A stretch of DNA of 64,000 nt from Candidatus Aenigmatarchaeota archaeon. GTDB lineage: Archaea > Aenigmatarchaeota > Aenigmatarchaeia > QMZS01. Made by a program: the position numbers and the translations under genes. Below the pieces are notes generated by a model, which made no database searches, had not been told where the DNA came from, and worked only from the letters and a program-made list of their open reading frames with translations. This document shows positions 7,982 through 15,837 of the stretch, piece after piece (position 1 is the first letter of the stretch; each line of letters opens with the position of its first letter). The stretch lies in the NCBI GenBank assembly GCA_016932615.1, contig JAFGCN010000007.1:99325-163324 (forward strand). Direction: 5' to 3'.

Positions 7982-9961
7982 TTACTCTACAATTACAGGC
8001 AGACGCTGGGAAATTCCCCTCAAAAGCCGTTTTAGCTCCAAAAGGTCGTCTTCAAGGCAGACTATTCTTGCCTCAAGCGGCTTTAGTTCAGGAGTCCTTA
8101 CCTGCTCTATCCTGAGCCGAAGCTCGTCCCGGATTTTATCGAACTCGTCCCTTGTAGTAAGGTTCTTTAGCTTCTCATTTAGAATTATCAAAAGCTTATT
8201 CATCTCCTCATCGATTGTCTTTTCGACAACATCTCTCTTTATTCGCGCATATTCCTCTCCGAGCCGGTTTACCTGCTCGCCAAACATGTGAATCTTCTTT
8301 GACTGGGAAGCAAAATTATCCTGAAGCAGATTTTTAAGTTCTGCCTCAAGCTGCTCTCTCTGAAGCTTGTCTTCTTTGTGAAGCTCCTCGAGGGCATCGG
8401 CAAGAAAGCTCTCAATTCTCTTCGAGCGGTCCTCAAGCTTGTCTGCCTCTTCTTTTATGTTTTCCCTCAGGGCCTTATTGTGGCTGGCAGCTGCAATTTC
8501 AAGCTTGTGGCTTTCCGCTTCAAGCCGGGTTATTTCGTCTTTCATTTCCTCCCGAAGCTCGCCCCTGACTTGCTCAAGGTTCTTTTGAATGCAGTCTGAC
8601 TCATCTTTGAGGTCTTTAGCCACCTTGGCTTTTGCCTCCTCAAGCGCTTGCTCAATCTTCGCCCCCCGCTCGCTAAGCCGCACTAGCTCCTGCTTGTTTT
8701 GCTTGAGTGTCTCCTCATTAAGCTGTCGTGTGGACTCGACATTTCTGCCTAGCTCAGTAAGCTCTTCAAGGTGCTTTGAGAAGTCTTTTTCAAGCGCATC
8801 AAACTTTTCAATTGAGGCCAGGACAGCGGACCGAAGCTCCCGGTAAAGCTCTTTATCCTGGGCAAGCTCCTTTCTAACCATCTCAAGCTCCTCAATGTCA
8901 GTTCTTATCTGCTTGAGCTGGTCCTCCCAATCCAGGTCGATATCCTCCGGCTTCATGCCTGCCTTTTCCAAAAGTTCCATTTTTTTGCGGCTTTCTAAAA
9001 GACCTGCCCTAAGCGAATTAATCTCCTCCCGTATCCTGCCAGCATCCGCCCCTCCGGCATCTTTCTCCAAAAGCTCCTTTTCGAGCTTTTCAAATGCCGA
9101 CCGGTTGTGGGCAAGCTCATCCTTAAGCCCTATGACTGCACCCTTTACCTCTTCAAGCTCCCTATCCAACTTGTCTTTTTCAGGCAAGCTACCTACAGCT
9201 TTTTCAAGAGAGGCCTTGCCTTTGGAGAGTTCTGACTTTAGGGCATCGATTTCCTTTCTGAGCACATCAATTTCAGGAACGGACCCAGCCACAGCTTTTT
9301 CCTGGAGCTTTTTTTCGAAGCCGTCAAGAGCCAAGCGGTTCTGGGAGAGCTCATCCTTAAGCCCTCCAAGCTCTTTTTTAAGGGAAACAACTTCCCCGGA
9401 AAGCTTTTCCTTTTCAGAAAGCTTTTTTTCAAAGTCATCCAAAGCAGGATGGACTTTTGAAAGCTCTAACCTCATTTCACCGAGTTCCTTTTTTATTGGC
9501 TCAGAATCCAGCTGGCCTGCTTCCTGCACGCCCTTACTTTCCTTAACCTTCTCCAGAAGTTTTTTTTCAAGAGCCGCCATGCCCGACTTGTTTTTGGAAA
9601 TTTCATCTTTCAACACTTCGATTTCTCCTTGCAGGTTGCCCTCTGCCTTACTGGCCTTCTCCTTTGAAGATAGGTCTTTCTCTAGCTTGCTAAGAGAGGA
9701 CCAGTTTCTTGAAAGCTCATCCTTGAGTGAGCAGATTGACTTCTCAAGCTGCGCTACCTCTGCAGGCGTGCTGTAGCTTCCAGAAGCCCCTTTTTCTATT
9801 TTCTCGAGCGTTTTCTTTATGCCCTTGAGGGCTTTTATCTCCTTTTCGATGCCATCCAGCCGGATATCGCCTTCAGCAAGGCGCTTTTCAATCTGAAAAA
9901 AATTGAGCTTCAGCCGCTCCTTCAATCTCTCCATGTCATCTGGGAGGGTCGCAGAATCCAT
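7982..9961 (-). CDS. Long coiled-coil protein, unknown
   Basis: 659 residues, almost entirely charged heptad repeats rich in E, K, L and S. The first 320 residues contain about five loosely repeated blocks of roughly 45 residues built around ELSKN-SALEKLEKEL-LEK, pointing to internal duplication. There is no signal peptide, membrane helix, Walker motif or SMC head, so it is not a complete SMC. The C-terminal 100 residues (EEMNKLLIILNEKLKNLTTR onwards) look less repetitive and may form a defined domain. It is divergent from ftsZ across 84 bases. A structural role in the cytoplasm is an inference from shape only. Confidence 0.7.
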   Translation of the reverse strand: MDSATLPDDMERLKERLKLNFFQIEKRLAEGDIRLDGIEKEIKALKGIKKTLEKIEKGASGSYSTPAEVAQLEKSICSLKDELSRNWSSLSKLEKDLSSKEKASKAEGNLQGEIEVLKDEISKNKSGMAALEKKLLEKVKESKGVQEAGQLDSEPIKKELGEMRLELSKVHPALDDFEKKLSEKEKLSGEVVSLKKELGGLKDELSQNRLALDGFEKKLQEKAVAGSVPEIDVLRKEIDALKSELSKGKASLEKAVGSLPEKDKLDRELEEVKGAVIGLKDELAHNRSAFEKLEKELLEKDAGGADAGRIREEINSLRAGLLESRKKMELLEKAGMKPEDIDLDWEDQLKQIRTDIEELEMVRKELAQDKELYRELRSAVLASIEKFDALEKDFSKHLEELTELGRNVESTRQLNEETLKQNKQELVRLSERGAKIEQALEEAKAKVAKDLKDESDCIQKNLEQVRGELREEMKDEITRLEAESHKLEIAAASHNKALRENIKEEADKLEDRSKRIESFLADALEELHKEDKLQREQLEAELKNLLQDNFASQSKKIHMFGEQVNRLGEEYARIKRDVVEKTIDEEMNKLLIILNEKLKNLTTRDEFDKIRDELRLRIEQVRTPELKPLEARIVCLEDDLLELKRLLRGISQRLPVIVE

Positions 9962-10045
9962 AAATAATATTAAAGAGGATTTAATACTAGAGAATATAAT
10001 TTCCAGCCGCCCAGAAGAATATAAATATGTTTACATATAGGTATT
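9962..10045. promoter_or_regulatory. Divergent promoter region between coiled-coil gene and ftsZ
   Basis: On the plus strand GAATATAAATATG (10018-10030) lies about 20 bases before the ftsZ ATG. On the minus strand TATTAAAT lies about 24 bases before the coiled-coil ATG. Neither gene has a purine-rich ribosome binding site, so both are probably leaderless. The two genes may be co-regulated. Confidence 0.5.
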
Positions 10046-11128
10046 ATGGTTGCCAAGAAGAACGACACAGTTATCAAAAAAACGCAGGAAGAAACCGACC
10101 TTGAGACAATACTTGAGCAGCGGAAAGCAAGGATCAAGGTGGTTGGCGCTGGCGGGGCAGGAAACAACACTGCAACCCGGCTTGTCGAAAGCGGAGCCCC
10201 AAAGGTCGAAGTAATTGCAATTAATACTGACGCTCAGCAGCTTCTCTACAGCAAAGCTGACAAAAAGATCCTTATAGGAAAAGTCCTTACGAGAGGCCTT
10301 GGCGCAGGAGCCGACCCTCTTGTGGGCGAGGAAGCGGCAAAAGAAAGCCGCGAAGACATCAAAAAGGCGCTTACCGGCGCAGACATGGTTTTTGTCACCT
10401 GCGGGCTTGGCGGCGGAACCGGAACCGGCTCGGCGCCTGTGGTGGCTGAAACCGCAAAGAAGCTTGGAGCCCTGACCGTGGGCGTTGTCACAATGCCCTT
10501 TACCATGGAAGGCCGGCACAGGATGAATAATGCCCTTGGAGGCCTAAGCAAGCTCCAAAAGCACGTAGATACCCTTATAATTATCCCTAACGACAAGCTC
10601 CTTGAGATTGTCCCTGAAGTTTCTATTACGACCGCATTCAAGATTGCAGACGAAATTCTGGTTAACGCCGTAAGGGGGGTTACCGACCTCATAATGCAGC
10701 CAGGTCTCGTAAACCTTGACTTTGCAGATGTAAAAGCGGTCATGACTGACGGCGGGCTTGCCATGATTGGCCTGGGAAGCTCCGACACCGAAAACCGGGC
10801 AATAGAGGCCGTTGAAAGGGCCATAAACAATCCTCTTCTTGATGTTGACGTTGAAGGTGCCAGAGGCGCATTGATAAACATATGCGGCGGCTCGAGCATT
10901 ACAATTAAGGAATGCCAGGAAATTGTTGAAAGAGTGTCCTCAGTCCTGGACCCCAATGCAAAGGTAATATGGGGGGCTGTCGTTGACAAGTCCCTTGGAG
11001 AAGCGGTAAACACGCTTGTAATAGTAACTGGGGTCAAGACGCTCGACAGATTTGAGGAAAAAGAGGTTATTCGCCAGACCAAGAAGAGGGAAATCGAAAA
11101 CACCCTTGGTGTTGATGTGGTGGAATAA
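10046..11128 (+). CDS. ftsZ: Cell-division GTPase FtsZ
   Basis: 360 residues, tubulin-superfamily FtsZ. The nucleotide site VVGAGGAGNNTA is near residues 32-43, the tubulin signature GGGTGTGSAP is at about 122-131, and the T7-loop sequence NLDFADVKAVM near 222 carries the aspartates that complete the active site of the next subunit. The N-terminal 30 residues are charged. The C-terminus ends EIENTLGVDVVE, without an obvious long linker. A SepF-like anchor is encoded at 37.2 kb. The next gene starts at the base directly after the stop, suggesting a transcriptional unit. Confidence 0.97.
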   Translation: MVAKKNDTVIKKTQEETDLETILEQRKARIKVVGAGGAGNNTATRLVESGAPKVEVIAINTDAQQLLYSKADKKILIGKVLTRGLGAGADPLVGEEAAKESREDIKKALTGADMVFVTCGLGGGTGTGSAPVVAETAKKLGALTVGVVTMPFTMEGRHRMNNALGGLSKLQKHVDTLIIIPNDKLLEIVPEVSITTAFKIADEILVNAVRGVTDLIMQPGLVNLDFADVKAVMTDGGLAMIGLGSSDTENRAIEAVERAINNPLLDVDVEGARGALINICGGSSITIKECQEIVERVSSVLDPNAKVIWGAVVDKSLGEAVNTLVIVTGVKTLDRFEEKEVIRQTKKREIENTLGVDVVE

Positions 11129-11356
11129 ATGGAACTCGAAAATAAAATCCAGGAAATAAGAGAAGTACTAGTCGAAAATGGAAGTGATTTAGAGTTACTC
11201 CACTTTGATGAAAACGTTGGTGTCATCAAAATTGCGCTTAAGGGTGCCTGCTCATATTCTCCTTTCTCAAGGATTACCGCAACCGAGTTCATTGAAAAGA
11301 AATTGATGGAAGACCCAAAGATAAGCAAGGTCTACTTCCAGAACAGCCCATATTGA
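11129..11356 (+). CDS. NifU C-terminal-domain-like protein lacking the CxxC pair
   Basis: 75 residues. The fold-defining pattern EIREVLVENGSDLELLHFDENVGVIKIALKGACSYSPFSRIT matches the Fe-S scaffold domain at the C-terminus of NifU/Nfu. In the family the loop reads GAC-x-x-C; here it is GACSYSP, so only one of the two cluster-binding cysteines remains. It therefore probably does not hold a cluster by the usual dimeric CxxC arrangement. It abuts the ftsZ stop codon, so the two are likely co-transcribed. Confidence 0.7.
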   Translation: MELENKIQEIREVLVENGSDLELLHFDENVGVIKIALKGACSYSPFSRITATEFIEKKLMEDPKISKVYFQNSPY

Positions 11357-11406
11357 AAGGAATTATCTATCCGACGCCTATTAAACAAAATCAGACATAT
11401 CTAAGC

Positions 11407-12423
11407 ATGTCAAAAATACAGGAGCTTCTGTCAGGTCGAAATGAGAAGATAGATTATGACAAACTGATTACAGATTACCCCTGGATCGTGGAAAATGGGC
11501 ATAGCTGTGTCCTAAGCCCTGACAGTGATGGGCTGCTGTGCGGGCTCCTGATGTCTGACTTTCTGGACTGGAAAATCAAGGGCTTCTACGACGGAAAAAT
11601 AATGCTCCTAGAAAATGGAACCTCTGCAAAAGATTGCATATATTTGGATATGGAAATATTCAGAAAATATATCCGAAGCTTTGGCCACCATATGGTGCGC
11701 TTTAACAAGAGGGAATGCCCTGTCAATTGGGACAATTTCAGAAACTGCATACAACCAAACAACTTGAGAAACTATGATGGCTTGCATGATTTTAGAGTGA
11801 AGTACCCGCTTGGCACAATCCACATGCTCCTAGGAATATTGGGCCACAGATTTAAGATAAGTGTGCCTGAAACTGCAACCGCACCCCTATTGTTTACGGA
11901 CGGAACCTTCAACGTACTATTCAAGTATCCTGAAAACGTGCTTAACTGGTTAGCATACCTAAGAGCAGACGAACCTGAAAGCCCCCTGAAAACAGTATTT
12001 ATGAACGAAAAATGCACTGTTCACGCACTGATGCAGGAAATGGATAAATTTTTCAGGGAGAGGGATAACCTCAGCGTACACAATGAGCGAGGCGACCGTA
12101 TGAGAATATCCTTGAAAGATGGAAGTCCCTTCAACATAGAGCTTGAAGACAAAACCGCCAACCTCTCCAAAGAAGCGGTAGAGAGGATAATAAAATTCAT
12201 TCAACTGCTCTCCAAATACACGGGATGGAACTTCAAGGAATCCGCCTGGACTTGGGAGGGATTTTCACTCTACAAATTCACAAAAAGAGATTTCTCAAGA
12301 GACGGGCTAAGCGTCAATGGAAAGAACTTTAAAGGGCTCATGGAAAAAGAGCCCCTCTCATGGGCGATGACAAGCGGTCAGAACATAGAATACACGCTTG
12401 AAAACCCAAGCAAGCTACCTTAA
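11407..12423 (+). CDS. Unrecognised protein with DHH-phosphoesterase-like motifs
   Basis: 338 residues from ATG 11407. That start is chosen because a TATA-like CCTATTAAA is centred about 26 bases upstream; an in-frame TTG at 11353 would overlap the previous stop. Near the N-terminus come VLSPDSDGLLCGLL (like DHH motif I, DxDG), IYLDMEI (a lone Asp as in motif II) and SFGHHMV (close to the DHH motif III). The spacing is about right for a DHH phosphoesterase core, but the first residue of DHH is G, so activity is uncertain. The rest has no recognised domain. It converges with the DNA methyltransferase gene, overlapping it by 9 bases. Confidence 0.6.
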   Translation: MSKIQELLSGRNEKIDYDKLITDYPWIVENGHSCVLSPDSDGLLCGLLMSDFLDWKIKGFYDGKIMLLENGTSAKDCIYLDMEIFRKYIRSFGHHMVRFNKRECPVNWDNFRNCIQPNNLRNYDGLHDFRVKYPLGTIHMLLGILGHRFKISVPETATAPLLFTDGTFNVLFKYPENVLNWLAYLRADEPESPLKTVFMNEKCTVHALMQEMDKFFRERDNLSVHNERGDRMRISLKDGSPFNIELEDKTANLSKEAVERIIKFIQLLSKYTGWNFKESAWTWEGFSLYKFTKRDFSRDGLSVNGKNFKGLMEKEPLSWAMTSGQNIEYTLENPSKLP

Positions 12424-13263
12424 CTCCAGCTTTTTCTGGGAGTCATCAAATTCTTCCTTCAACCTCCTGTGTGCAAGGTCGCAATACTCCTGGACAGAAT
12501 CAAACCCCAAAAAATTCCGCCCAAGCCGCTTTGCCGCAACAGCCGTCGAGCCGCAGCCCATGAACGGATCCAGAACAATGCCCTTGGGCGGGCAAAACAC
12601 CTTGATGCAGTCACACGGAATTTTATCAGGAAAAACCGCAGGGTGTTGGCGCTTCAGGGGATTCTTGTCGCCAGCCATAAGATATTCCCACACTGTGCCA
12701 GGGCATTTCATCCCATTTATTGGGCGCTTCACTGTGCAGGTTGTAGTGCCATCCGTTCTCCTGTTGCCGCTTCCCTTCATTACCTTTCCGCCGTGCTTGG
12801 AAGGAATCTTAATTGGCTCCTTGTCAAAGTACTGTGGCTTTTTTCCCTTCAGAAAAACAGGCATGTACTCATGGTCAACCCTAAATCTTTGTTTCCACCA
12901 TGCACCTTCAACGCCATGCTTCCGGTAAATCAGGCACTCAAAGAGCTTAAAGCCAAGGTTGTCGCACCAGTCCAGCACGGTCTTAAAAGTTGTGAGGGAT
13001 TTTCCAAAATCCTTCGTCTGGTCCTGAATAACCATTACTGCAACTCCCCCCTCCTTAAGCACGCGATAAATCTGCTCCCCTGTCGCGTGCAAGTCAAAAG
13101 TCAGGTTCCCTTTGTAAACCCTCACACCATCATACGGCGGCGAAGTTACCACAAGGTCAACGGAATTCTTGGGGAGAAGCTTCATACCTTCGACACAATC
13201 CATACAATGCACTTTTCCAAGCTCCAAACCCCCCAGAAGGTTAGTTTTAACAGCCATTTTCAC
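12415..13263 (-). CDS. DNA methyltransferase, beta class (SPPY type, likely N4-cytosine)
   Basis: 282 residues. Catalytic motif IV is SPPYDGVRVY (residues 41-50), and the SAM-binding motif I region DPFMGCGSTAVAAKRLGRN lies near the C-terminus (from about residue 233). That order places it in the beta class. SPPY at motif IV is most often seen in N4-cytosine enzymes, but N6-adenine cannot be excluded. No restriction endonuclease is recognised next to it, so it may be an orphan. The start overlaps the end of a small ribbon-helix-helix gene by 17 bases (11 if the second ATG at 13257 is used), indicating translational coupling. Confidence 0.9.
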   Translation of the reverse strand: MKMAVKTNLLGGLELGKVHCMDCVEGMKLLPKNSVDLVVTSPPYDGVRVYKGNLTFDLHATGEQIYRVLKEGGVAVMVIQDQTKDFGKSLTTFKTVLDWCDNLGFKLFECLIYRKHGVEGAWWKQRFRVDHEYMPVFLKGKKPQYFDKEPIKIPSKHGGKVMKGSGNRRTDGTTTCTVKRPINGMKCPGTVWEYLMAGDKNPLKRQHPAVFPDKIPCDCIKVFCPPKGIVLDPFMGCGSTAVAAKRLGRNFLGFDSVQEYCDLAHRRLKEEFDDSQKKLELR

Positions 13264-13387
13264 TCAACTCCTTTCTCATAAACTCCTCGATTTTTCTGGA
13301 TAAAATCAAGCAATTGGCTTTGCAATAATCCTGGTACTTGTCATAAACCAAGCCATCTATGCTTAGGGCAACCGTTTTTCGTACCAT
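13247..13387 (-). CDS. Small ribbon-helix-helix protein
   Basis: 46 residues: MVRKTVALSIDGLVYDKYQD followed by the helix ILSRKIEEFMRKEL. The alternating N-terminal strand (TVALSID) and two helices are the RHH DNA-binding fold found in small repressors. The start is the ATG at 13387, because a TATA box (CTTTTATATA on the minus strand) is 20-29 bases upstream. It overlaps the methyltransferase gene start and probably represses the shared promoter; that role is inferred from position. Confidence 0.75.
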   Translation of the reverse strand: MVRKTVALSIDGLVYDKYQDYCKANCLILSRKIEEFMRKELSENGC

Positions 13388-13406
13388 ATAAATATATATG
13401 AGTTCA

Positions 13407-13416
13407 TATATAAAAG
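13407..13416 (-). promoter_or_regulatory. TATA box of the RHH-methyltransferase operon
   Basis: Minus-strand CTTTTATATA, 20-29 bases before the RHH ATG at 13387. A plus-strand TTATATACT at 13444-13452 serves the divergent pcm gene. Both fit leaderless transcription. Confidence 0.5.
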
Positions 13417-13472
13417 CTTGACCCTTGTTCAAAAGCCAAATGATTATATACTTCCCCGGAGAAGAGTGATTT

Positions 13473-14105
13473 ATGCTGGTCAGCACTCTTGTAAGCTCCG
13501 GGTGCCTGCGGACGCCCCGGATAATCGATGCCTTTCGCAAAATAAGGCGGGAGGATTTTCTGCCGCCCGAGATTAAGCATTTGTCGCCGCTAAATGCCCC
13601 GCTTCCAATCGGGGAAGGCCAGACCATCTCACAGCCCCTGACAGTCGCATTTATGTTCGAGCTTCTGGCGCCTGGTGCTGGGGACAGGATTCTGGATGTC
13701 GGGTCGGGTTCCGGATGGACTGCCGCGCTTTTGTCTGAAATCGTTGGCAAAAGCGGAAAAGTCTATGCCATCGAAATACTCCCGAAAATCAAGGATTTTG
13801 GCGAGAAAAACGCAGCCAAATACGGCTTTGCCAAAAAGGGAATCCTGAAGTTCCACCTTGGAGACGGCACAGCGGGGATTAAGGAAAAAGCGCCTTTCGA
13901 CAAAATTCTAGTTTCCGCTTCCGCGCCTAATGTGCCCGGCTCCCTGAAAGACCAGCTTAAAATCGGGGGAGTGATGGTGATACCTGTGAAAAACAGTATC
14001 TTAAGGATTACAAAAAAGGAAGAAAATTGCTTTCTCCGGGAAGAATACCCGGGGTTTGTTTTTGTGCCCTTAATCAGTAAAAGTCAAGCCCCAAAAACTT
14101 CCTGA
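13473..14105 (+). CDS. pcm: Protein-L-isoaspartate O-methyltransferase
   Basis: 210 residues. The family's early motif REDFLPPEIKHLSPLNAPLP is followed by IGEGQTISQP and then SAM motif I, ILDVGSGSGWTAALLSE (about residues 73-89). The enzyme methylates isoaspartyl residues in damaged proteins to start their repair, in the cytoplasm. Length and motif order are normal. The 3' end overlaps the convergent DUF106 gene by 32 bases. Confidence 0.93.
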   Translation: MLVSTLVSSGCLRTPRIIDAFRKIRREDFLPPEIKHLSPLNAPLPIGEGQTISQPLTVAFMFELLAPGAGDRILDVGSGSGWTAALLSEIVGKSGKVYAIEILPKIKDFGEKNAAKYGFAKKGILKFHLGDGTAGIKEKAPFDKILVSASAPNVPGSLKDQLKIGGVMVIPVKNSILRITKKEENCFLREEYPGFVFVPLISKSQAPKTS

Positions 14106-14493
14106 AAACAAGCGTCGAAAGTACTGAGACCATTATGAAGACCCCAAACCAGCCGATTTGCGCCCCAATAAACGGCAAAGCGACAGGCAGGGTGACTACA
14201 AGCGCCTCAAAAGCGCTGGACAAAAACACCACTGCAAGGAGCACAGGAAGCGAGGAAAGCATCATTGGCTTCATAGTCAGACCAAGCATCTTCTTTTGAA
14301 GATCTATCTGCTTTGAAAGCTTTGACAATTTCTTTTCCTCGGACTTTGTTTCTTTTATCTCCTTTTCAAGCTTCTTGATGTCTGCTTTTATTGACCTGAC
14401 GAGATCAAGGTCTACCAGGCGTTTCTGTATAAGCAAAGTCAAAAGCGAAAGCCCTGACGTGCCCAAAACAAGCATCCAAAGTTCCGTAACCAT
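14074..14493 (-). CDS. EMC3/TMCO1-type membrane insertase-like protein (DUF106)
   Basis: 139 residues. There is one N-terminal membrane helix, a charged coiled-coil hairpin (IKADIKKLEKEIKETKSEEK onwards), a MLGLTMKPMM stretch, then two or more membrane helices. This is the archaeal Ylp1/DUF106 layout of the Oxa1/YidC/EMC3 superfamily. By family knowledge it helps insert or fold membrane proteins. It is somewhat short, but the core is complete. Confidence 0.8.
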   Translation of the reverse strand: MVTELWMLVLGTSGLSLLTLLIQKRLVDLDLVRSIKADIKKLEKEIKETKSEEKKLSKLSKQIDLQKKMLGLTMKPMMLSSLPVLLAVVFLSSAFEALVVTLPVALPFIGAQIGWFGVFIMVSVLSTLVFRKFLGLDFY

Positions 14494-14607
14494 AACTTAA
14501 AAACCAAATATATATACCACACACAACCAATTAAAACAGCTAAAAAGATTATTTTCCAATCTACTTATGGGCTCGTAGTCCAGCTCGGTTAAGACGTCTC
14601 CTTGACA

Positions 14608-14695
14608 TGAAGCTTTTCTTTTCAAAGAAAAGCCCCAGGCGCAAAAGAAACCGAATTCCTGCTTCGCAGGGATAATTTCCGCGCATGGCTCAAAA
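14608..14695 (+). other. tRNA-Val intron 1 (anticodon loop 37/38), family intron
   Basis: 88 bases. It starts with the hairpin GAAGCTTTTC...GAAAAGCCCC, then CAAAAGAAA, then a hairpin TTCCTGCTTCGCAGG with a CTTCG loop. The end point is ambiguous by one base (T on both sides). Confidence 0.85.
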
Positions 14696-14718
14696 TGGAG
14701 AAGATCCCCAGTTCAAAT

Positions 14719-14794
14719 GAAGCTTTTTCTTGCAAGAAAAAGCTCCATGACCAAAAAGAAGCAGATTCGTGCTTCACACAATAAAAATGAAAAT
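14719..14794 (+). other. tRNA-Val intron 2 (T-loop near 59/60), family intron
   Basis: 76 bases. It begins GAAGCTTTTTCTTG with its complement CAAGAAAAAGCTCC, then CAAAAAGAAGCAG and a GTGCTTCACAC hairpin. The ends are ambiguous by several bases because AAAT is repeated at both junctions. Confidence 0.8.
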
Positions 14795-14894
14795 CTGGGC
14801 GGGCCCATATATTCAAAATATTTTGGAACTGTTTTCTTGAGGGGGCCTGACGGCGGCCCATTTTTCTTAAATTTTTGATAAATTCAACTGAGTT

Positions 14895-15536
14895 ATGGAC
14901 CAAAAAGAGCTTGACAAAAAAATCTCACAAATTGCCGAAGAATCGGAAAAGATTATGGTTTCCTGCCCGAGAGCGGCCCACCATTTCGAGCACATAAAAC
15001 GGGTGCTGAAGCTTGGCCTGGAGATTGGAAAAGAGGAAGGCGCAGACATGGCAATACTCAAGCCGGCGATATTGATGCATGACCTTGGCAGAACATGCGA
15101 AGACGGAAAGACCCACCACTCAAAATTCTCAGTAGACGTCGCAAAAAAAGTACTTGAAAAGGTGGACTACCCCAAAGAATACTGGGGGCCAATACTGTAC
15201 GCAATCGAAAACCATTCCTGGAGAAGCACTGCCGAGAGAAAGGAGGCGCAAATACTGCAGGACGCTGACAAGCTGGATGCAATCGGAGCGATTGGCCTGG
15301 CACGCGGCTTTGCCTTCGGCGGCTCGAACAACTGGCCTGAGTATAACCCAGAGGACCCATTTCTCAAACAGGACCGGCCGATGGAAAACTATACGGTAGA
15401 CCATATATACTGGAAGATACTGAGGCTGAAGCGAAAAATGCACACCAAAAAAGGAAAGGAACTCGCAGAAGAAAGGGAAAAATTCGTCAGGGAATTTCTC
15501 GACAGGATGGAAAAAGAACTCAATGGAGAACTATAA
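14895..15536 (+). CDS. HD-superfamily metal-dependent phosphohydrolase
   Basis: 213 residues. The HD metal ligands are visible in order: H in AAHHFEHIKRVL, the HD pair in ILMHDLGR, the ENHSW histidine, and D in QDADKLDAIGAIG. This is the YfbR/uncharacterised HD hydrolase layout, probably acting on a nucleotide or other small phosphate ester. The substrate is unknown. It lies 87 bases after tRNA-Val and has its own AT-rich upstream region. Confidence 0.85.
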   Translation: MDQKELDKKISQIAEESEKIMVSCPRAAHHFEHIKRVLKLGLEIGKEEGADMAILKPAILMHDLGRTCEDGKTHHSKFSVDVAKKVLEKVDYPKEYWGPILYAIENHSWRSTAERKEAQILQDADKLDAIGAIGLARGFAFGGSNNWPEYNPEDPFLKQDRPMENYTVDHIYWKILRLKRKMHTKKGKELAEEREKFVREFLDRMEKELNGEL

Positions 15537-15562
15537 AACCCACCAAAATGCTTGCCGGAGAC

Positions 15563-15808
15563 CTAAATCTGCTTCAAAAGCTTGTCACAGTCCTTTATTA
15601 TCGAGTCGCAGGCATCCTCTATCGCCTTTTTATTGTTTTTGCCTTCAACCAACATCTCCGCTTTTCCCAAAAAAGGGTGCTTTGTGCCGTAAGCGGCCCT
15701 TTCTACGCCTTTCTGCTCCCAAATCCTCTCGACGAGAAGGTTCAGAATGGTTGCAGATTCGTCGGTCTCGAGGACTACCTTTCCCTCCTTACTCTCAACA
15801 ATTCTCAT
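15563..15808 (-). CDS. rpoL: RNA polymerase subunit L (Rpb11-like)
   Basis: 81 residues starting MRIVESKEGKVVLETDESATI; LNLLVERIW and GTKHPFLGKAEMLVEG match the Rpb11/RpoL core, where DETHTLGNLL is replaced by DESATILNLL. It pairs with RpoD (not in the window) to start polymerase assembly. The start is placed at ATG 15808, where homology begins. It converges with the HD gene and is divergent from the L11-like gene across 29 bases. Confidence 0.85.
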   Translation of the reverse strand: MRIVESKEGKVVLETDESATILNLLVERIWEQKGVERAAYGTKHPFLGKAEMLVEGKNNKKAIEDACDSIIKDCDKLLKQI

Positions 15809-15837
15809 AAAGTATTTTAAAAAATTAAAGCTATATA

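Larger units (their letters stand above)
14569..14807 (+). tRNA. tRNA-Val(GAC) with two introns
   Basis: The acceptor GGGCTCG (14569-14575) pairs with CGGGCCC (14800-14806), followed by A73. The D-arm is GTC/GAC with the GG of the loop. The anticodon stem is TCTCC (14597-14601) with GGAGA (14697-14701); the loop TTGACA+T gives anticodon GAC at 14604-14606. The T-stem is CCCAG (14707-14711) with CTGGG (14795-14799) around TTCAAAT. An 88-base intron interrupts the loop after A37 and a 76-base intron lies in the T-loop near position 59/60. Removing both gives a 75-nt tRNA with every stem intact. Confidence 0.93.

Noticed and set aside
8895-9776. 293-codon Ser-rich plus-strand frame
   Set aside because: Antisense to the coiled-coil gene; Ser/Phe bias is the complement of its Lys/Glu/Leu codons.
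10246-11328. Long minus-strand frame opposite ftsZ
   Set aside because: No protein-like features; ftsZ is certain on the plus strand.
13388-13750. Upstream extension of the RHH gene to a 167-residue protein
   Set aside because: The extra part lies antisense to pcm and over a clear TATA box; the RHH fold starts at 13387.
14608-14794. tRNA intron hairpins as miniature transposons (MITEs)
   Set aside because: There are no target-site duplications beyond 1-5 bases, and all copies seen lie precisely within tRNA loops where splicing can remove them.
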